Shown in pieces: positions 1 through 7,177 of a stretch of 64,000 nt of DNA (the stretch's first letter is position 1; the number at the start of each line of letters is the position of its first letter). A program made the position numbers and the translations under genes. This DNA comes from Kitasatospora acidiphila (lineage in GTDB: Bacteria > Actinomycetota > Actinomycetes > Streptomycetales > Streptomycetaceae), in assembly GCF_006636205.1 (NCBI RefSeq), contig NZ_VIGB01000003.1:558001-622000 (forward strand). Reading direction: 5' to 3'. The notes under the pieces are model-generated. The model was not told the DNA's origin, ran no database searches, and saw only the letters and a program-made list of their open reading frames with translations.

Positions 1-95
1 CCACCGGCCTGTGACTGGGCGTTATGGCATGCTCACCCGAGGGCGACGGAGAGGTTCGCCGTACGGACAGCCGATGCACCAGGGGTGGGACCAGC

Positions 96-305
96 ATGTT
101 GTCGGTCAGCGCGACCGTGTTCTTCGCAATCGTCATCTACCTGCTGCTGGCCCGGCGTACTGAGGCTCGTAGCCGTGTCAACGAACGGCTGACCGCGTTT
201 GTCTGCGTGGTGTTCGGCGTTCTCATCGCGTCGAGTTCCTGGGGGCAGATGATCTTGCACTTGGTCGGGAACGTGTTCGGAATCGTCGGCCAGGCGACCC
301 GCTGA
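96..305 (+). CDS. Small single-pass membrane protein
   Basis: A 69-residue protein starting MLSVSATVFF. A hydrophobic segment covers roughly residues 3-19 and is followed by a basic ARRTEARSRVNER stretch. A second hydrophobic stretch lies near residues 30-45 (FVCVVFGVLIASSSWGQ). The ATG at 96 is preferred over an upstream in-frame ATG at 24, because the extra 24 residues are hydrophilic and the predicted membrane segment begins right after this ATG. It lies about 145 bases upstream of the Mrr-type nuclease gene on the same strand and may be co-expressed with it. The family is not recognised. Small two-helix proteins like this are common next to plasmid or integrative-element genes in streptomycetes, but that link is inference. 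Confidence 0.5.
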   Translation: MLSVSATVFFAIVIYLLLARRTEARSRVNERLTAFVCVVFGVLIASSSWGQMILHLVGNVFGIVGQATR

Positions 306-449
306 CGCTCCGGTGTGCGCGTGCGCGGCTGACGTTCTGTCAGGGATGGGTGATGTCATGGGTGCCGTAGGCATGTCCACGTACTGGGAGTGGGACCGGG
401 TGGCTCGGCTGGGACGGGGTGCGCTTGTCGTCGGCATCGGGGGTGGGCG

Positions 450-1178
450 GTGACTGCGCGCAGGCCTCCGGCCCGCCGGCGCAGCAGCGGGCGCCGGCCG
501 AAGAAGGCCGCCACCGGGTCGGATGAGTTGTGGCTCTTCGTTGTCGGTGCGGTGGTTGCGCTCGCCGTGGTGGTCACGGTGTTGCGGTGGCTGGCGACCC
601 ACGTCTGGGTGCTGGTGCTGCTGGCGCTGATCGGGGCCGGGGTGGCGGTCTTCTTCGTCCGCCGACTGCTCGATCAACAGCGCGCCGAGCAGGCCCGGCA
701 GTTGGCCGACTTGGAGCGCCAGCGCCGGCTGCGGCTGACGCTGACCGGGCCCGGGGGCCTGGACCACATGCGCCACGACGCCTTCGAGTTCGCGGTACGC
801 GACCTGCTGCTGCGCGACGGCTGCACCGCGCATCGGGTCGGCCAGGGCGGTGACCAGAGCGCGGACGTGCTGGCCACGGATCCGATGGGCCGTACCTGGG
901 TGCTGCAGTGCAAGCACAAGCAGGACCCGATCGGTGGCGCGCCGGTGTCGGTCGGCGTGCTGTACAGCCTGGTGGGCGCGAACGAGCGGGTGCACAAGGC
1001 CCAGGTGCCGGTGGTGGTCACCAACGGCCGCTTCACCAAGCCGTCGGTGAAGTGGGGCGCCGAGCAGAACGTGCTCCTGGTCGACCGTGATCTGCTGGGG
1101 CGCTGGGCCTCCAGCGGCCGGCCGCTGTGGGATCTGCTGCCCCGCGTCCCGGGCCCGCGCGGCGCCCAGGGCGGCTGA
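450..1178 (+). CDS. Membrane-anchored Mrr-type restriction endonuclease
   Basis: A 242-residue protein from the GTG at 450; an upstream in-frame start at 390 would add 20 poorly conserved residues. A basic N-terminus leads into two adjacent transmembrane segments (about residues 27-68, LWLFVVGAVVALAVVV and VWVLVLLALIGAGVAVFFV), then a charged linker (DQQRAEQARQLADLERQRR). The Mrr_cat domain starts near GLDHMRHDAFEFAVRDLL. The PD-(D/E)xK-type active site is visible as GGDQSADVLA followed by VLQCKHK, and the domain closes with VPVVVTNGRFTKPSVKWGAEQN, typical of Mrr_cat. Membrane-tethered Mrr_cat proteins are frequent in actinomycetes and presumably cut DNA, but target and modification dependence are unknown. 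The stop codon abuts the break point of a truncated recombinase gene on the other strand. Confidence 0.82.
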   Translation: MTARRPPARRRSSGRRPKKAATGSDELWLFVVGAVVALAVVVTVLRWLATHVWVLVLLALIGAGVAVFFVRRLLDQQRAEQARQLADLERQRRLRLTLTGPGGLDHMRHDAFEFAVRDLLLRDGCTAHRVGQGGDQSADVLATDPMGRTWVLQCKHKQDPIGGAPVSVGVLYSLVGANERVHKAQVPVVVTNGRFTKPSVKWGAEQNVLLVDRDLLGRWASSGRPLWDLLPRVPGPRGAQGG

Positions 1179-1179
1179 T

Positions 1180-2039
1180 CCCCCCTTCGCATCCCGCGCC
1201 ACCTTGCGCTCACCCCCGGAGCGGCCGATCAGCTTCAAGCCCATCGTCGCCGGCGAGCGCAGGATCTTGCCGATACTCGAGGCGTTCCACTGGTTCGCCG
1301 GCGGCTTCTTGCGCTTGCTGCTGTAGCCCTCGCCCTGGTTCCGGTACACGTGCGTCGTCGGCGTGTCGAAGCCCGCCGCCTCCAAGGCGGCGGCGATCAT
1401 CCACTGACTCTGCCCCCGCACCACCAGCCGACCCATGTACCGCACCGCCTCCGACGTCACCGGATCCGGCTCCAACGTCCGCCCACCCCCGGCCCGGTCC
1501 ACGATCCGGTACCCGTACGGCGGCTGACCACCCGCCCACCGATCCGTCTTCCGCAGATGCTTGTGCGCCCCCGCCACCCGCGCCTTGATCCGCTTCAACT
1601 CCATCTCCGCGAAGATCGACGCCAACATCAGGAACACCTTCGCCATCTCATTCCCGAACGAACTCCCCCTCCCCTCCCGGTAATCCAACGTGATCCCGTC
1701 ATCCGCGAACACCAGAACCTTGCCGTTCTCCTCCGCCCAATGCGCCACATCCGCACAGTCCTTCGCCGACCGGAAAGCCCGGTCCACCTTCGCCCACACC
1801 AACGCATCCCAATCGTCCTTCCGATCGGTCAACCACGGCCCCAGATCCGGCCGCTTCCACGGCGCCACCTGCGCCGACACATCCAAATCCTCGAACGCCC
1901 CCACGATCTCCCACGACTGCCCCAGCGCATGCCGAGTCCCCGACTCCGCCTGCACCAGATGCGACACCTTCCCCTCATCCCCATGCGTATCCGACACCCG
2001 CGAACCCACCACCGCCCGAACCGCCACCGAAGTCGTCAT
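1180..2039 (-). pseudogene. Serine recombinase, 3'-truncated
   Basis: Starting at the ATG at 2039 (MTTSVAVRAVVGSRVSD), about 285 residues match a large serine recombinase. The resolvase domain has the usual SRVSD start, VWAKVDRAFRS and a resolvase-helix region (FGNEMAKVFLMLASIFAEMELKRIKAR). A recombinase domain follows (GGQPPYGYRIVDRAGG, TLEPDPVTSEAVRYM) up to MGLKLIGRSGGERKVARD. Homology then stops near 1180, exactly beside the end of the Mrr gene. The reading frame runs on only as an antisense shadow of that gene. The zinc-ribbon, coiled-coil and C-terminal parts of a large serine integrase are therefore missing, so the protein is probably inactive. Its N-terminal 80 residues are paralogous to the remnant at 30,440-30,694. 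Confidence 0.75.
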
Positions 2040-2137
2040 ACTGGCCACAGGTAGCCCCCTCCACACGAGCCGACCGCCACCACAGACCACGGCACACCCG
2101 AACGAGCGAACCATTTTGAGAAACCCGTTCGATCTGC

Positions 2138-2269
2138 TGGCGGATCGACTACCACATCTCATCGTCCGGCCTGGCCGAGCGCGCCCTGTGGAGCAAGGTC
2201 GAGCGGGCCGCCACGCATGCCGAGCGGTGGTCCGACCACGCGCCCGTCACGGTCGCGTACGACATCTGA
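2138..2269 (+). pseudogene. Exodeoxyribonuclease III, C-terminal remnant
   Basis: A 43-codon open stretch reads WRIDYHISSSGLAERA and, further on, ERWSDHAPVTVAYDI before the TGA at 2267. This matches the last motif of exonuclease III / AP endonucleases: WRIDY, then the catalytic SDHAP Asp-His. No upstream part of the enzyme is present; the sequence before 2138 belongs to the recombinase promoter region. It is a 3' scar left by insertion or deletion beside the recombinase gene. Recognition of the family is good; the reason for the truncation is inference. Confidence 0.7.
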
Positions 2270-2415
2270 CCCTGGTCCGCGGGCAGTGGGCGGCGGTCAG
2301 GCAGATGATGCGGGGGCTGGCTGCGTAGTCCTCGGTGACTGAGGGGAGGAACGCTGTCGCCCATGGCCTTGCTGATCGCCGCACCGTGCCTCAGCCGCCA
2401 CCGTACCGGCCCAGC

Positions 2416-2451
2416 GCGTCCAAAGCGTCCAAGGCGTCCAAGGCGTCCAAG
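2416..2451. repeat. Short tandem repeat, 9 bp x 4
   Basis: Four consecutive copies of a 9-base unit (GCGTCCAAG, the first copy ending AAA) lie in the non-coding stretch between the exonuclease III remnant and the membrane-protein gene. A simple slippage repeat; no function is evident. Confidence 0.8.
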
Positions 2452-2517
2452 GCGCCTTGGGCTGTGCGGATCCTCGAAGAGCTGAAACACTCCGGCTCCC
2501 GAAGCAGCAGTGCCATG

Positions 2518-3000
2518 TCACCCCAGCACAGCACGCTGGGGCGGCGGCGTCGAAACGCCGGGGCCTGCGGCCGGAGCGGCGGTCGCGGCCCACGGCAGCG
2601 CGTACCAGGAGAGCGCGACGAGAACGGTTGCACTCGGCAACTCGGCGAAGTAGGCCAGCAGTTGTGCGAGCTGGTAGTCGGAGCCGCGATGTGCCGACCA
2701 CAGGTCGAAGAACGCGTCCAGGCCCAGTAGGACGGCGGTGGCCGAGGCCACCGGACTGGTGGCCGGGTGGCGGCGACGCACCAACCGGGCCAACAGGAAC
2801 AGCGCCGCCACCTCCATGACATCCAGCCACACCCAGGAGTTGGAGAGGTTCCGTGCACCGAAGCGCCCCTTCACCGACAGCGCAAGCACGACGATCCATG
2901 GCATCAGCAGGAAACCCGCCGTACGGAACGCCATCGGCAGCCAGCGCCGGATTGCCGCCTCACGGACTGCGATCTGCCTCCGAAAAGTGTGCGCCGGCAT
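2518..3000 (-). CDS. Four-helix membrane protein of unknown function
   Basis: A 160-residue protein beginning MPAHTFRRQIAVREAA, preceded by a good ribosome site (AAGGAGAAGG) that fixes the ATG at 3000. Four hydrophobic segments are visible: about residues 20-43 (AFRTAGFLLMPWIVVLALSV), 55-70 (MEVAALFLLARLV), 80-97 (ATAVLLGLDAFFDLW) and 115-135 (ATVLVALSWYALPW). The C-terminus is Pro/Ala-rich. The layout resembles small uncharacterised actinobacterial membrane proteins; no catalytic motif is seen. The gene lies directly downstream of a decayed Ser/Thr kinase gene on the same strand and may once have been co-transcribed with it. It appears intact. Confidence 0.6.
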   Translation of the reverse strand: MPAHTFRRQIAVREAAIRRWLPMAFRTAGFLLMPWIVVLALSVKGRFGARNLSNSWVWLDVMEVAALFLLARLVRRRHPATSPVASATAVLLGLDAFFDLWSAHRGSDYQLAQLLAYFAELPSATVLVALSWYALPWAATAAPAAGPGVSTPPPQRAVLG

Positions 3001-3009
3001 CGTTGTGCG

Positions 3010-3417
3010 CCTTCTCCTTCGCAGTAGTTGGGTTCCAAGCGGTGTATCGGCCAGGCGTCCAGCAGGTCGAGCGTCAGTTCCAGGGCCCGCGCGGCCGGCG
3101 AGGACGGCCCCTGGGCAGCACCTCGTCGAGGGCGCATCCCTGGACGTACTCCAACACCGGGTACAGCAGCACCCCCTCATCCAGCGCCTCCTCGCCGCTG
3201 TCGAAGGCCGCAACGATCGAGGAGTGGTTGAGCGAAGCCGTAGAAAGGGCTCCCGCCGGAACCGAAGCAGCGAGGTGGGGTCGACGGCCAGATCCGGTCG
3301 GAGGGCTTTCACTGCTACCAGGCAGTCAAGACGCTGGTCTTGGGCCAGGTGCACCTCGGCCATGTCCCCGCGTCCCAAGACCGCGTACCGCCCGCTCAGG
3401 ACGTGCTCTGGTTCCAT
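3010..3417 (-). pseudogene. Ser/Thr protein kinase, frameshifted and truncated
   Basis: From MEPEHVLSGRYAVLGRGDMAEVHLAQD (ATG at 3417) the sequence matches the N-lobe of a PknB-type kinase. It shows a glycine loop (LGRGDMAEV), the invariant Lys in VAVKALRPD, and RFRRE of the C-helix region. The kinase then continues in a second frame (STASLNHSSIVAAFDSGEE, LLYPVLEYVQGCALDEVL) and a third (QGPSSPAARALELTLDLLDA). It stops before the catalytic HRD loop. At least two frameshifts and loss of the C-lobe make it non-functional. Neither break is at a C or G homopolymer, so this looks like genuine decay rather than a sequencing artefact. Confidence 0.75.
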
Positions 3418-3593
3418 CGCAACCGTCCTCACTCGTGTCGAGACGTGAGCGCCGCCATCTCAGGCCGGCAGGTCCGGACACGGTACGAAGCCTTCTTGTG
3501 AGATCTCTGTGACGCCGCCGGTACCAGTAGTGCCCCCGGCCGGGCTCTTTCCCTTCCCTTCAAGGCCACCGAAGGTGACCGTCACCGGTACAG

Positions 3594-4110
3594 CCGGTCT
3601 CCGACGGCTACGCCCAGGGCCGCAGCGGCACGGTCTCAGGCGTCGACAGGGGCAACGTGCTCGACTTCGACCTTTGGCAGCACGTCGACGACCTCTACTA
3701 CTACACACACGCCCTGATGTCCGTACCGCCCACCCAGTGGACCAACGCCGGACATCGCAACGGCGTCCCGGTCTTCGCCACGGTGACCGCCGACTGCGCT
3801 GGCTGCGTCAACCAGGCCCAGATCCTCTTCGATGCGGACCACTACCACGAGACGGTCGAGAAGCTCTACCGGTACGCCGTCGCCTACGGCTTCGACGGCT
3901 GAGTGATCGACATGGAGAACGGCTTCGAGCCCACTCCACCGTTCTCGCCGCGGTGCAGGCACTGCTCGACAAGAAGCTGCCGGACGGCCGGCGCATGCAG
4001 GTGATCGTGTATCACGGAGGCCAGGACCGCCTGAGGCAGGATGACGTGCTGCTGCCCTACATCAAGGCGGGGACCTCCTGGCAAGCGGACTACAACCCGG
4101 ACGCGCAGCC
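3594..4110 (+). pseudogene. GH85-like endo-beta-N-acetylglucosaminidase remnant
   Basis: The stretch resembles the start of the GH85 catalytic barrel (cytosolic or secreted endo-beta-N-acetylglucosaminidases, which cleave the chitobiose core of N-glycans). Visible pieces are FDLWQHVDDLYYYTHALMSV, PPTQWTNAGHRNGVPVFATV and KLYRYAVAYGFDG. At 3900 an in-frame TGA replaces the Trp expected in the family's GFDGW, then VIDMENGFE continues. A frameshift follows, and the remaining part (STVLAAVQALLDKKLPDGRR, MQVIVYHGG) is in another frame. The N-terminus and signal peptide are missing. The usual family domain is several times longer, so this is a dead fragment. Confidence 0.6.
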
Positions 4111-4161
4111 CGGACCCGACAATCCGGCAGCGGTGACCCACGGCACCCCGCAGGGACCGCC

Positions 4162-4425
4162 CCCGGCATCGCCTTCAACCTCGCGATGGCCCGGCACGAT
4201 TCGGGGCACCTGCCCGAGGCACTGGACCTGCTGGACGAGGTGGTGGAGGAGACCGACGACACCGACGCCCGGCTGCGCCGCGCGCAGGTACTGATCGCCC
4301 TCGGGCGCGATAACGGGCACGTGGAGCTGGCGGCAGCGTGTCAGCGGCTGCCGGCATACAACGGCGCGACCGCCTTGACGGCCCCCTCCACGAGTGCCAG
4401 CGTGCTGTCCGAGCAGGGCGGATGA
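4162..4425 (+). pseudogene. TPR-like fragment
   Basis: An open frame encodes GIAFNLAMARHDSGHLPEALDLL and then DEVVEETDDTDARLRRAQVLIALG, which has the spacing of tetratricopeptide helices. It has no convincing start site and begins amid other decayed sequence, so it is probably the C-terminal scrap of a larger TPR protein. After about residue 45 the reading frame loses recognisable character. The family call is tentative. Confidence 0.3.
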
Positions 4426-4755
4426 GGTTTTCGGCAAGGGCAGGTGCACCACCGCCGACGTTCCGGCACGGCCCGAGCCGATCCCAGTGCTAGCCGAACT
4501 CGGCTTTCCTGTGGGGTGGTTGGTGGCAATGGATCCGTGGTCGGCACGACATATTCCCCCTTTGGCATATGGGATGCCGGTCAGGACGGCCGGGGCCGAC
4601 CGACCGGTCGGACGTACCATTGCACATGTCATACCCCTGGAGCGAGAGCATGGCCATGGCGAATCTCCGCCGCCGTGATCCTGCGCAATCCTGGCACCGT
4701 GTCGCACCTACCCGGGGGCGGTGCGGCCGGCGGGCGAAAGCCCCTGCGCCCCGTG

Positions 4756-4797
4756 GCGTTCGCGTTCGCGTTCGCGTTCGCGTTCGCGTTCGCGTTC
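4756..4797. repeat. Hexanucleotide tandem repeat, 6 bp x 7
   Basis: Seven perfect copies of GCGTTC in non-coding DNA. Such a perfect array is prone to slippage and could vary between strains. No gene reads through it convincingly. Confidence 0.9.
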
Positions 4798-5231
4798 GAC
4801 GAGCATGCGGCTTGCCGGCGGCCGCGATCCAGGGCTACCGGGCATTGGTTGACCTGGTGTCATGACGCGGTCTGCGACTGGCTGTTGTCGACTGATGTTC
4901 TGTCACCCGGGGGCGGAATTCGTGGTTCCAGGGACTTGACCAAGTGGCTTGACGTGTCACTAACATGATCCGCACCAGCAGGCCGGAGGCTCTCGACCCA
5001 GCACCCTTCGACCTGCACATCAGGGCTGTTGGCGGGCAGCCGATCCATCACAGGCGCCGAGCCGGTGCCAGTTGCCATTCATGGTCGGGGATAGTCATGA
5101 CGCTTGGTAAGTCGTACGCAGACTGATTTCATCGCCTCTTCTGGTCACCACGGGGTGTCTTCACGGAGGCGGCTGAACCGTGCCGCGCGGGCTCGAACCG
5201 CGTCGGCACGGCCGGATCGGCGTCTGTCGCA

Positions 5232-5261
5232 GCCGTCTGCCGTCATGCCGTCTGCCGTCAT
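5232..5261. repeat. 15-bp direct repeat, two tandem copies
   Basis: Two perfect adjacent copies of GCCGTCTGCCGTCAT, followed by a partial third copy, about 100 bases upstream of the secreted protease start codon. They lie where a leader or regulatory region would be expected. No known operator is recognised. Confidence 0.75.
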
Positions 5262-5363
5262 GCCGTCCGCCGGCCTCCATTCCGCACGAATTCCCAGCTG
5301 CGCGGGGTCCGGCTGCTGCCGTACCGGCTCGTCCCACCTGTCCGTTCGAGAAGGAATTGCTGC

Positions 5364-6188
5364 ATGCACGGTTCTCCTCCCTTCCGTCGTCGGCGAAGGG
5401 CAACTAACGCGGTGGTCACCGGGCTGATGACCGTGGCGGGATGGCTCGGGGCGGCTGCTCCGGCCTTCGCCGACTCCACCGGCACGGTGACAGGCGGTCA
5501 GGAAAACTACTCGTACATCAACGAACGCGCTGCTCCGCACCTGTCCGCGTCCCTCGTGGGGCAGGCGTCCCCCGGCAATACGGTGAACATGAAGTGCCAG
5601 ACCCAGGGCGACACCGTCGACAACGACTCCCGCTGGATCTGGTCGGGCTCCTTCTTCATCGCCGACGCCTTCATCTCGGAGAGCACCGACTCCCTGCCCG
5701 GCTGCGGCCAGTCCTCCCTGCCGATCACCATGCAGAAGCAGGTCCAGGACGAATGGTGCTGGGACGCCTCCGGCCTGACCATCGCCAACTACTGGGGCTA
5801 CAACCAGTACAACCAGTACGACTTCTGCAACCTCGCGAACGAGTACAGCGGCATCAGCTGCAACGACCGACCCGCCACGCTGGACGACATGGCGGGCGCG
5901 CTGTGGGAGATGGGCTTCGCCAGCACCGGCAGCGACCTCAACCGCAGCGCCACCTTCGCGGAGACCGCCAACGAGATAGCCGACAACCGCCCGTTCGCGG
6001 TGCGCATCGGCTGGACCTCTGGAGGCGGGCACATGAACGTCATCTACGGGTACGACCCGTCCTCGAACATGATCGCCGTCGGCGACCCGTGGCCGTCTAC
6101 CCAGACCTACACCTGGTGGGACTACAGCAGCTACGTCAGCAACAACTCGTTCCGCTGGACCCACTCCCGGATCGGGATCCACAACTGA
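5364..6188 (+). CDS. Secreted papain-like cysteine protease, AvrRpt2 type
   Basis: A 274-residue preprotein. A basic N-terminus (FRRRRRATN) and hydrophobic core (TGLMTVAGWLGAAAPAFA) form a Sec signal peptide, probably cut after AFA around residue 36. Residues about 45-115 look like a small SH3-like module (ENYSYINERAAPHLSASLVG). The catalytic domain follows. QKQVQDEWCWDASGLTIANYW supplies the oxyanion Gln and nucleophile Cys in the EWCWDA context of AvrRpt2-type proteases. GGGHMNVIYGYD supplies His, and AVGDPWP the third catalytic residue. The start has a good ribosome site (AAGGAA) eight bases upstream. The stop is 17 bases before the next gene, a secreted protein likely co-transcribed. The substrate is unknown; a role in extracellular proteolysis or antagonism is inferred. 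Confidence 0.8.
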   Translation: MHGSPPFRRRRRATNAVVTGLMTVAGWLGAAAPAFADSTGTVTGGQENYSYINERAAPHLSASLVGQASPGNTVNMKCQTQGDTVDNDSRWIWSGSFFIADAFISESTDSLPGCGQSSLPITMQKQVQDEWCWDASGLTIANYWGYNQYNQYDFCNLANEYSGISCNDRPATLDDMAGALWEMGFASTGSDLNRSATFAETANEIADNRPFAVRIGWTSGGGHMNVIYGYDPSSNMIAVGDPWPSTQTYTWWDYSSYVSNNSFRWTHSRIGIHN

Positions 6189-6205
6189 GGAAGGCCGCAG
6201 CCGCA

Positions 6206-7045
6206 ATGCGAAACAACATCCGTACCGGTCGGCGAGCGGGTCGGCTGGTCGCGCTGGCCCTGGGCGCGGCAGCGCTCATGGCCGTCGTGTCCCCGGCGGC
6301 CCAGGCCGACCAGGGGCAGGACGTCCCCGACCTCGCGGGAGCCCAGCAGGTACTGGCCTCCGACCATGTGCACAGCACCGTCTCCCAGTTCCTCGGCGCG
6401 ATGGCCGCAGGCAGCCCCAGCGGTGCGCCCACCATGCCCCGGGCGGCCGAATCCCCGGTCGCCGGGCAGGCGTTCAGCATGGACGCCCCCGTCCCGCTCT
6501 ACGAGCTCTCGCCCGACTTCGTCCGGGGAACGTCGTCGGTGACGCCGGGCAACACCGTGCACCTCGCCTTTCTGGCCACCCCGGTGACCAGCAAGGACGG
6601 CCACCACGCCGATGTCCTGCTCAGCCACCGGACCGGCTCGTGGGCGCTGGCCGGAGTCCGCTCCGAGAGCGAGGACACCGGCTACGCCAAGCGGGCCACG
6701 CCGGGGACCACGATCTTCACCGAGCCGCAGATCCACGCCTGGTACGAGCTCGCGGACGACAAGGTCCAGCCTCTCAACCACGAGGCGCAGGACGGGCTCG
6801 CCGGCCGCCCGAGCCTGTCGCTGGCCGAGTACCAGAAGCTGGTGCACCAGCGTTACGCCGACGAGCTGCCGGGCTCGGCGTATGACCAGAAGGGCCTGGC
6901 CGGAGGGTACGGCCTCGCCTCCGCTCAGAAGGCTCAGCAGTCGGGGCCGTCCACGGCGGAGCTCGGCGCCTCCGGTGCCGCGGCGCTGGCGCTGGCCGGC
7001 GGCACCCTGACCCTGCGCCGGCGCCGCGCGCGGAGGCAGGAGTAG
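6206..7045 (+). CDS. Secreted protein with C-terminal membrane tail, partner of the cysteine protease
   Basis: A 279-residue protein with a signal peptide (LVALALGAAALMAVVSPAAQA, cleaved before DQGQDVPD). A central region of about 200 residues has no recognised family. The C-terminus has a small-residue hydrophobic stretch (ELGASGAAALALAGGTLTL) and a basic RRRRARRQE end. That arrangement resembles a sorting or anchor tail, but no LPxTG motif precedes it. It starts 17 bases after the protease stop codon, so the two are very likely one operon. The partner could be a substrate, inhibitor or chaperone of the protease; the sequence alone does not decide. The operon ends at the hairpin 7084-7117. 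Confidence 0.65.
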   Translation: MRNNIRTGRRAGRLVALALGAAALMAVVSPAAQADQGQDVPDLAGAQQVLASDHVHSTVSQFLGAMAAGSPSGAPTMPRAAESPVAGQAFSMDAPVPLYELSPDFVRGTSSVTPGNTVHLAFLATPVTSKDGHHADVLLSHRTGSWALAGVRSESEDTGYAKRATPGTTIFTEPQIHAWYELADDKVQPLNHEAQDGLAGRPSLSLAEYQKLVHQRYADELPGSAYDQKGLAGGYGLASAQKAQQSGPSTAELGASGAAALALAGGTLTLRRRRARRQE

Positions 7046-7083
7046 ATTCCGCGCGCTGACGCGGAGTCGGGTTTCCGCACGCG

Positions 7084-7117
7084 CCTGCGGCAGGGCACGT
7101 GGTTGCCCTGCCGCAGG
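7084..7117. terminator. Bidirectional intrinsic terminator hairpin
   Basis: A perfect 14-bp inverted repeat (CCTGCGGCAGGGCA and its complement) with a 6-base loop. It sits between the convergent protease operon (ending 7045, plus strand) and the polysaccharide operon (ending 7178, minus strand). It is placed to stop transcription from both sides. There is no U-tract, as is usual for such hairpins in streptomycetes. Confidence 0.8.
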
Positions 7118-7177
7118 TTGCACCCAGCGATCCCCGCCGCCCAGCGTCTGACGCGCCCGATCCACTCGCAGTCCCCG

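Larger units (their letters stand above)
4426..5363. other. Gene-poor stretch before the protease operon
   Basis: About 940 bases without a convincing gene on either strand. Open frames here have no recognisable product and overlap each other. The stretch contains two short tandem repeats (listed separately) and presumably the promoter of the protease operon, which I cannot place with confidence. The last 20 bases carry the ribosome site of the protease gene (GAGAAGGAA). Confidence 0.5.

Noticed and set aside
33..1179. C-terminal extension of the serine recombinase frame to position 33
   Set aside because: Homology ends at about 1180; the extension is purely antisense to the Mrr gene and is low-complexity.
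1180..1185. The idea that every C6 run in the window was collapsed to C5
   Set aside because: A C6 run is present at 1180-1185, and G6 runs occur near 12,830 and 14,208, so the under-calling (if real) is partial rather than universal.
4569..4865. A frame with a VRVRVRVR stretch
   Set aside because: The Val-Arg repeat is simply the translated GCGTTC tandem array; no homology or start signal supports a gene.
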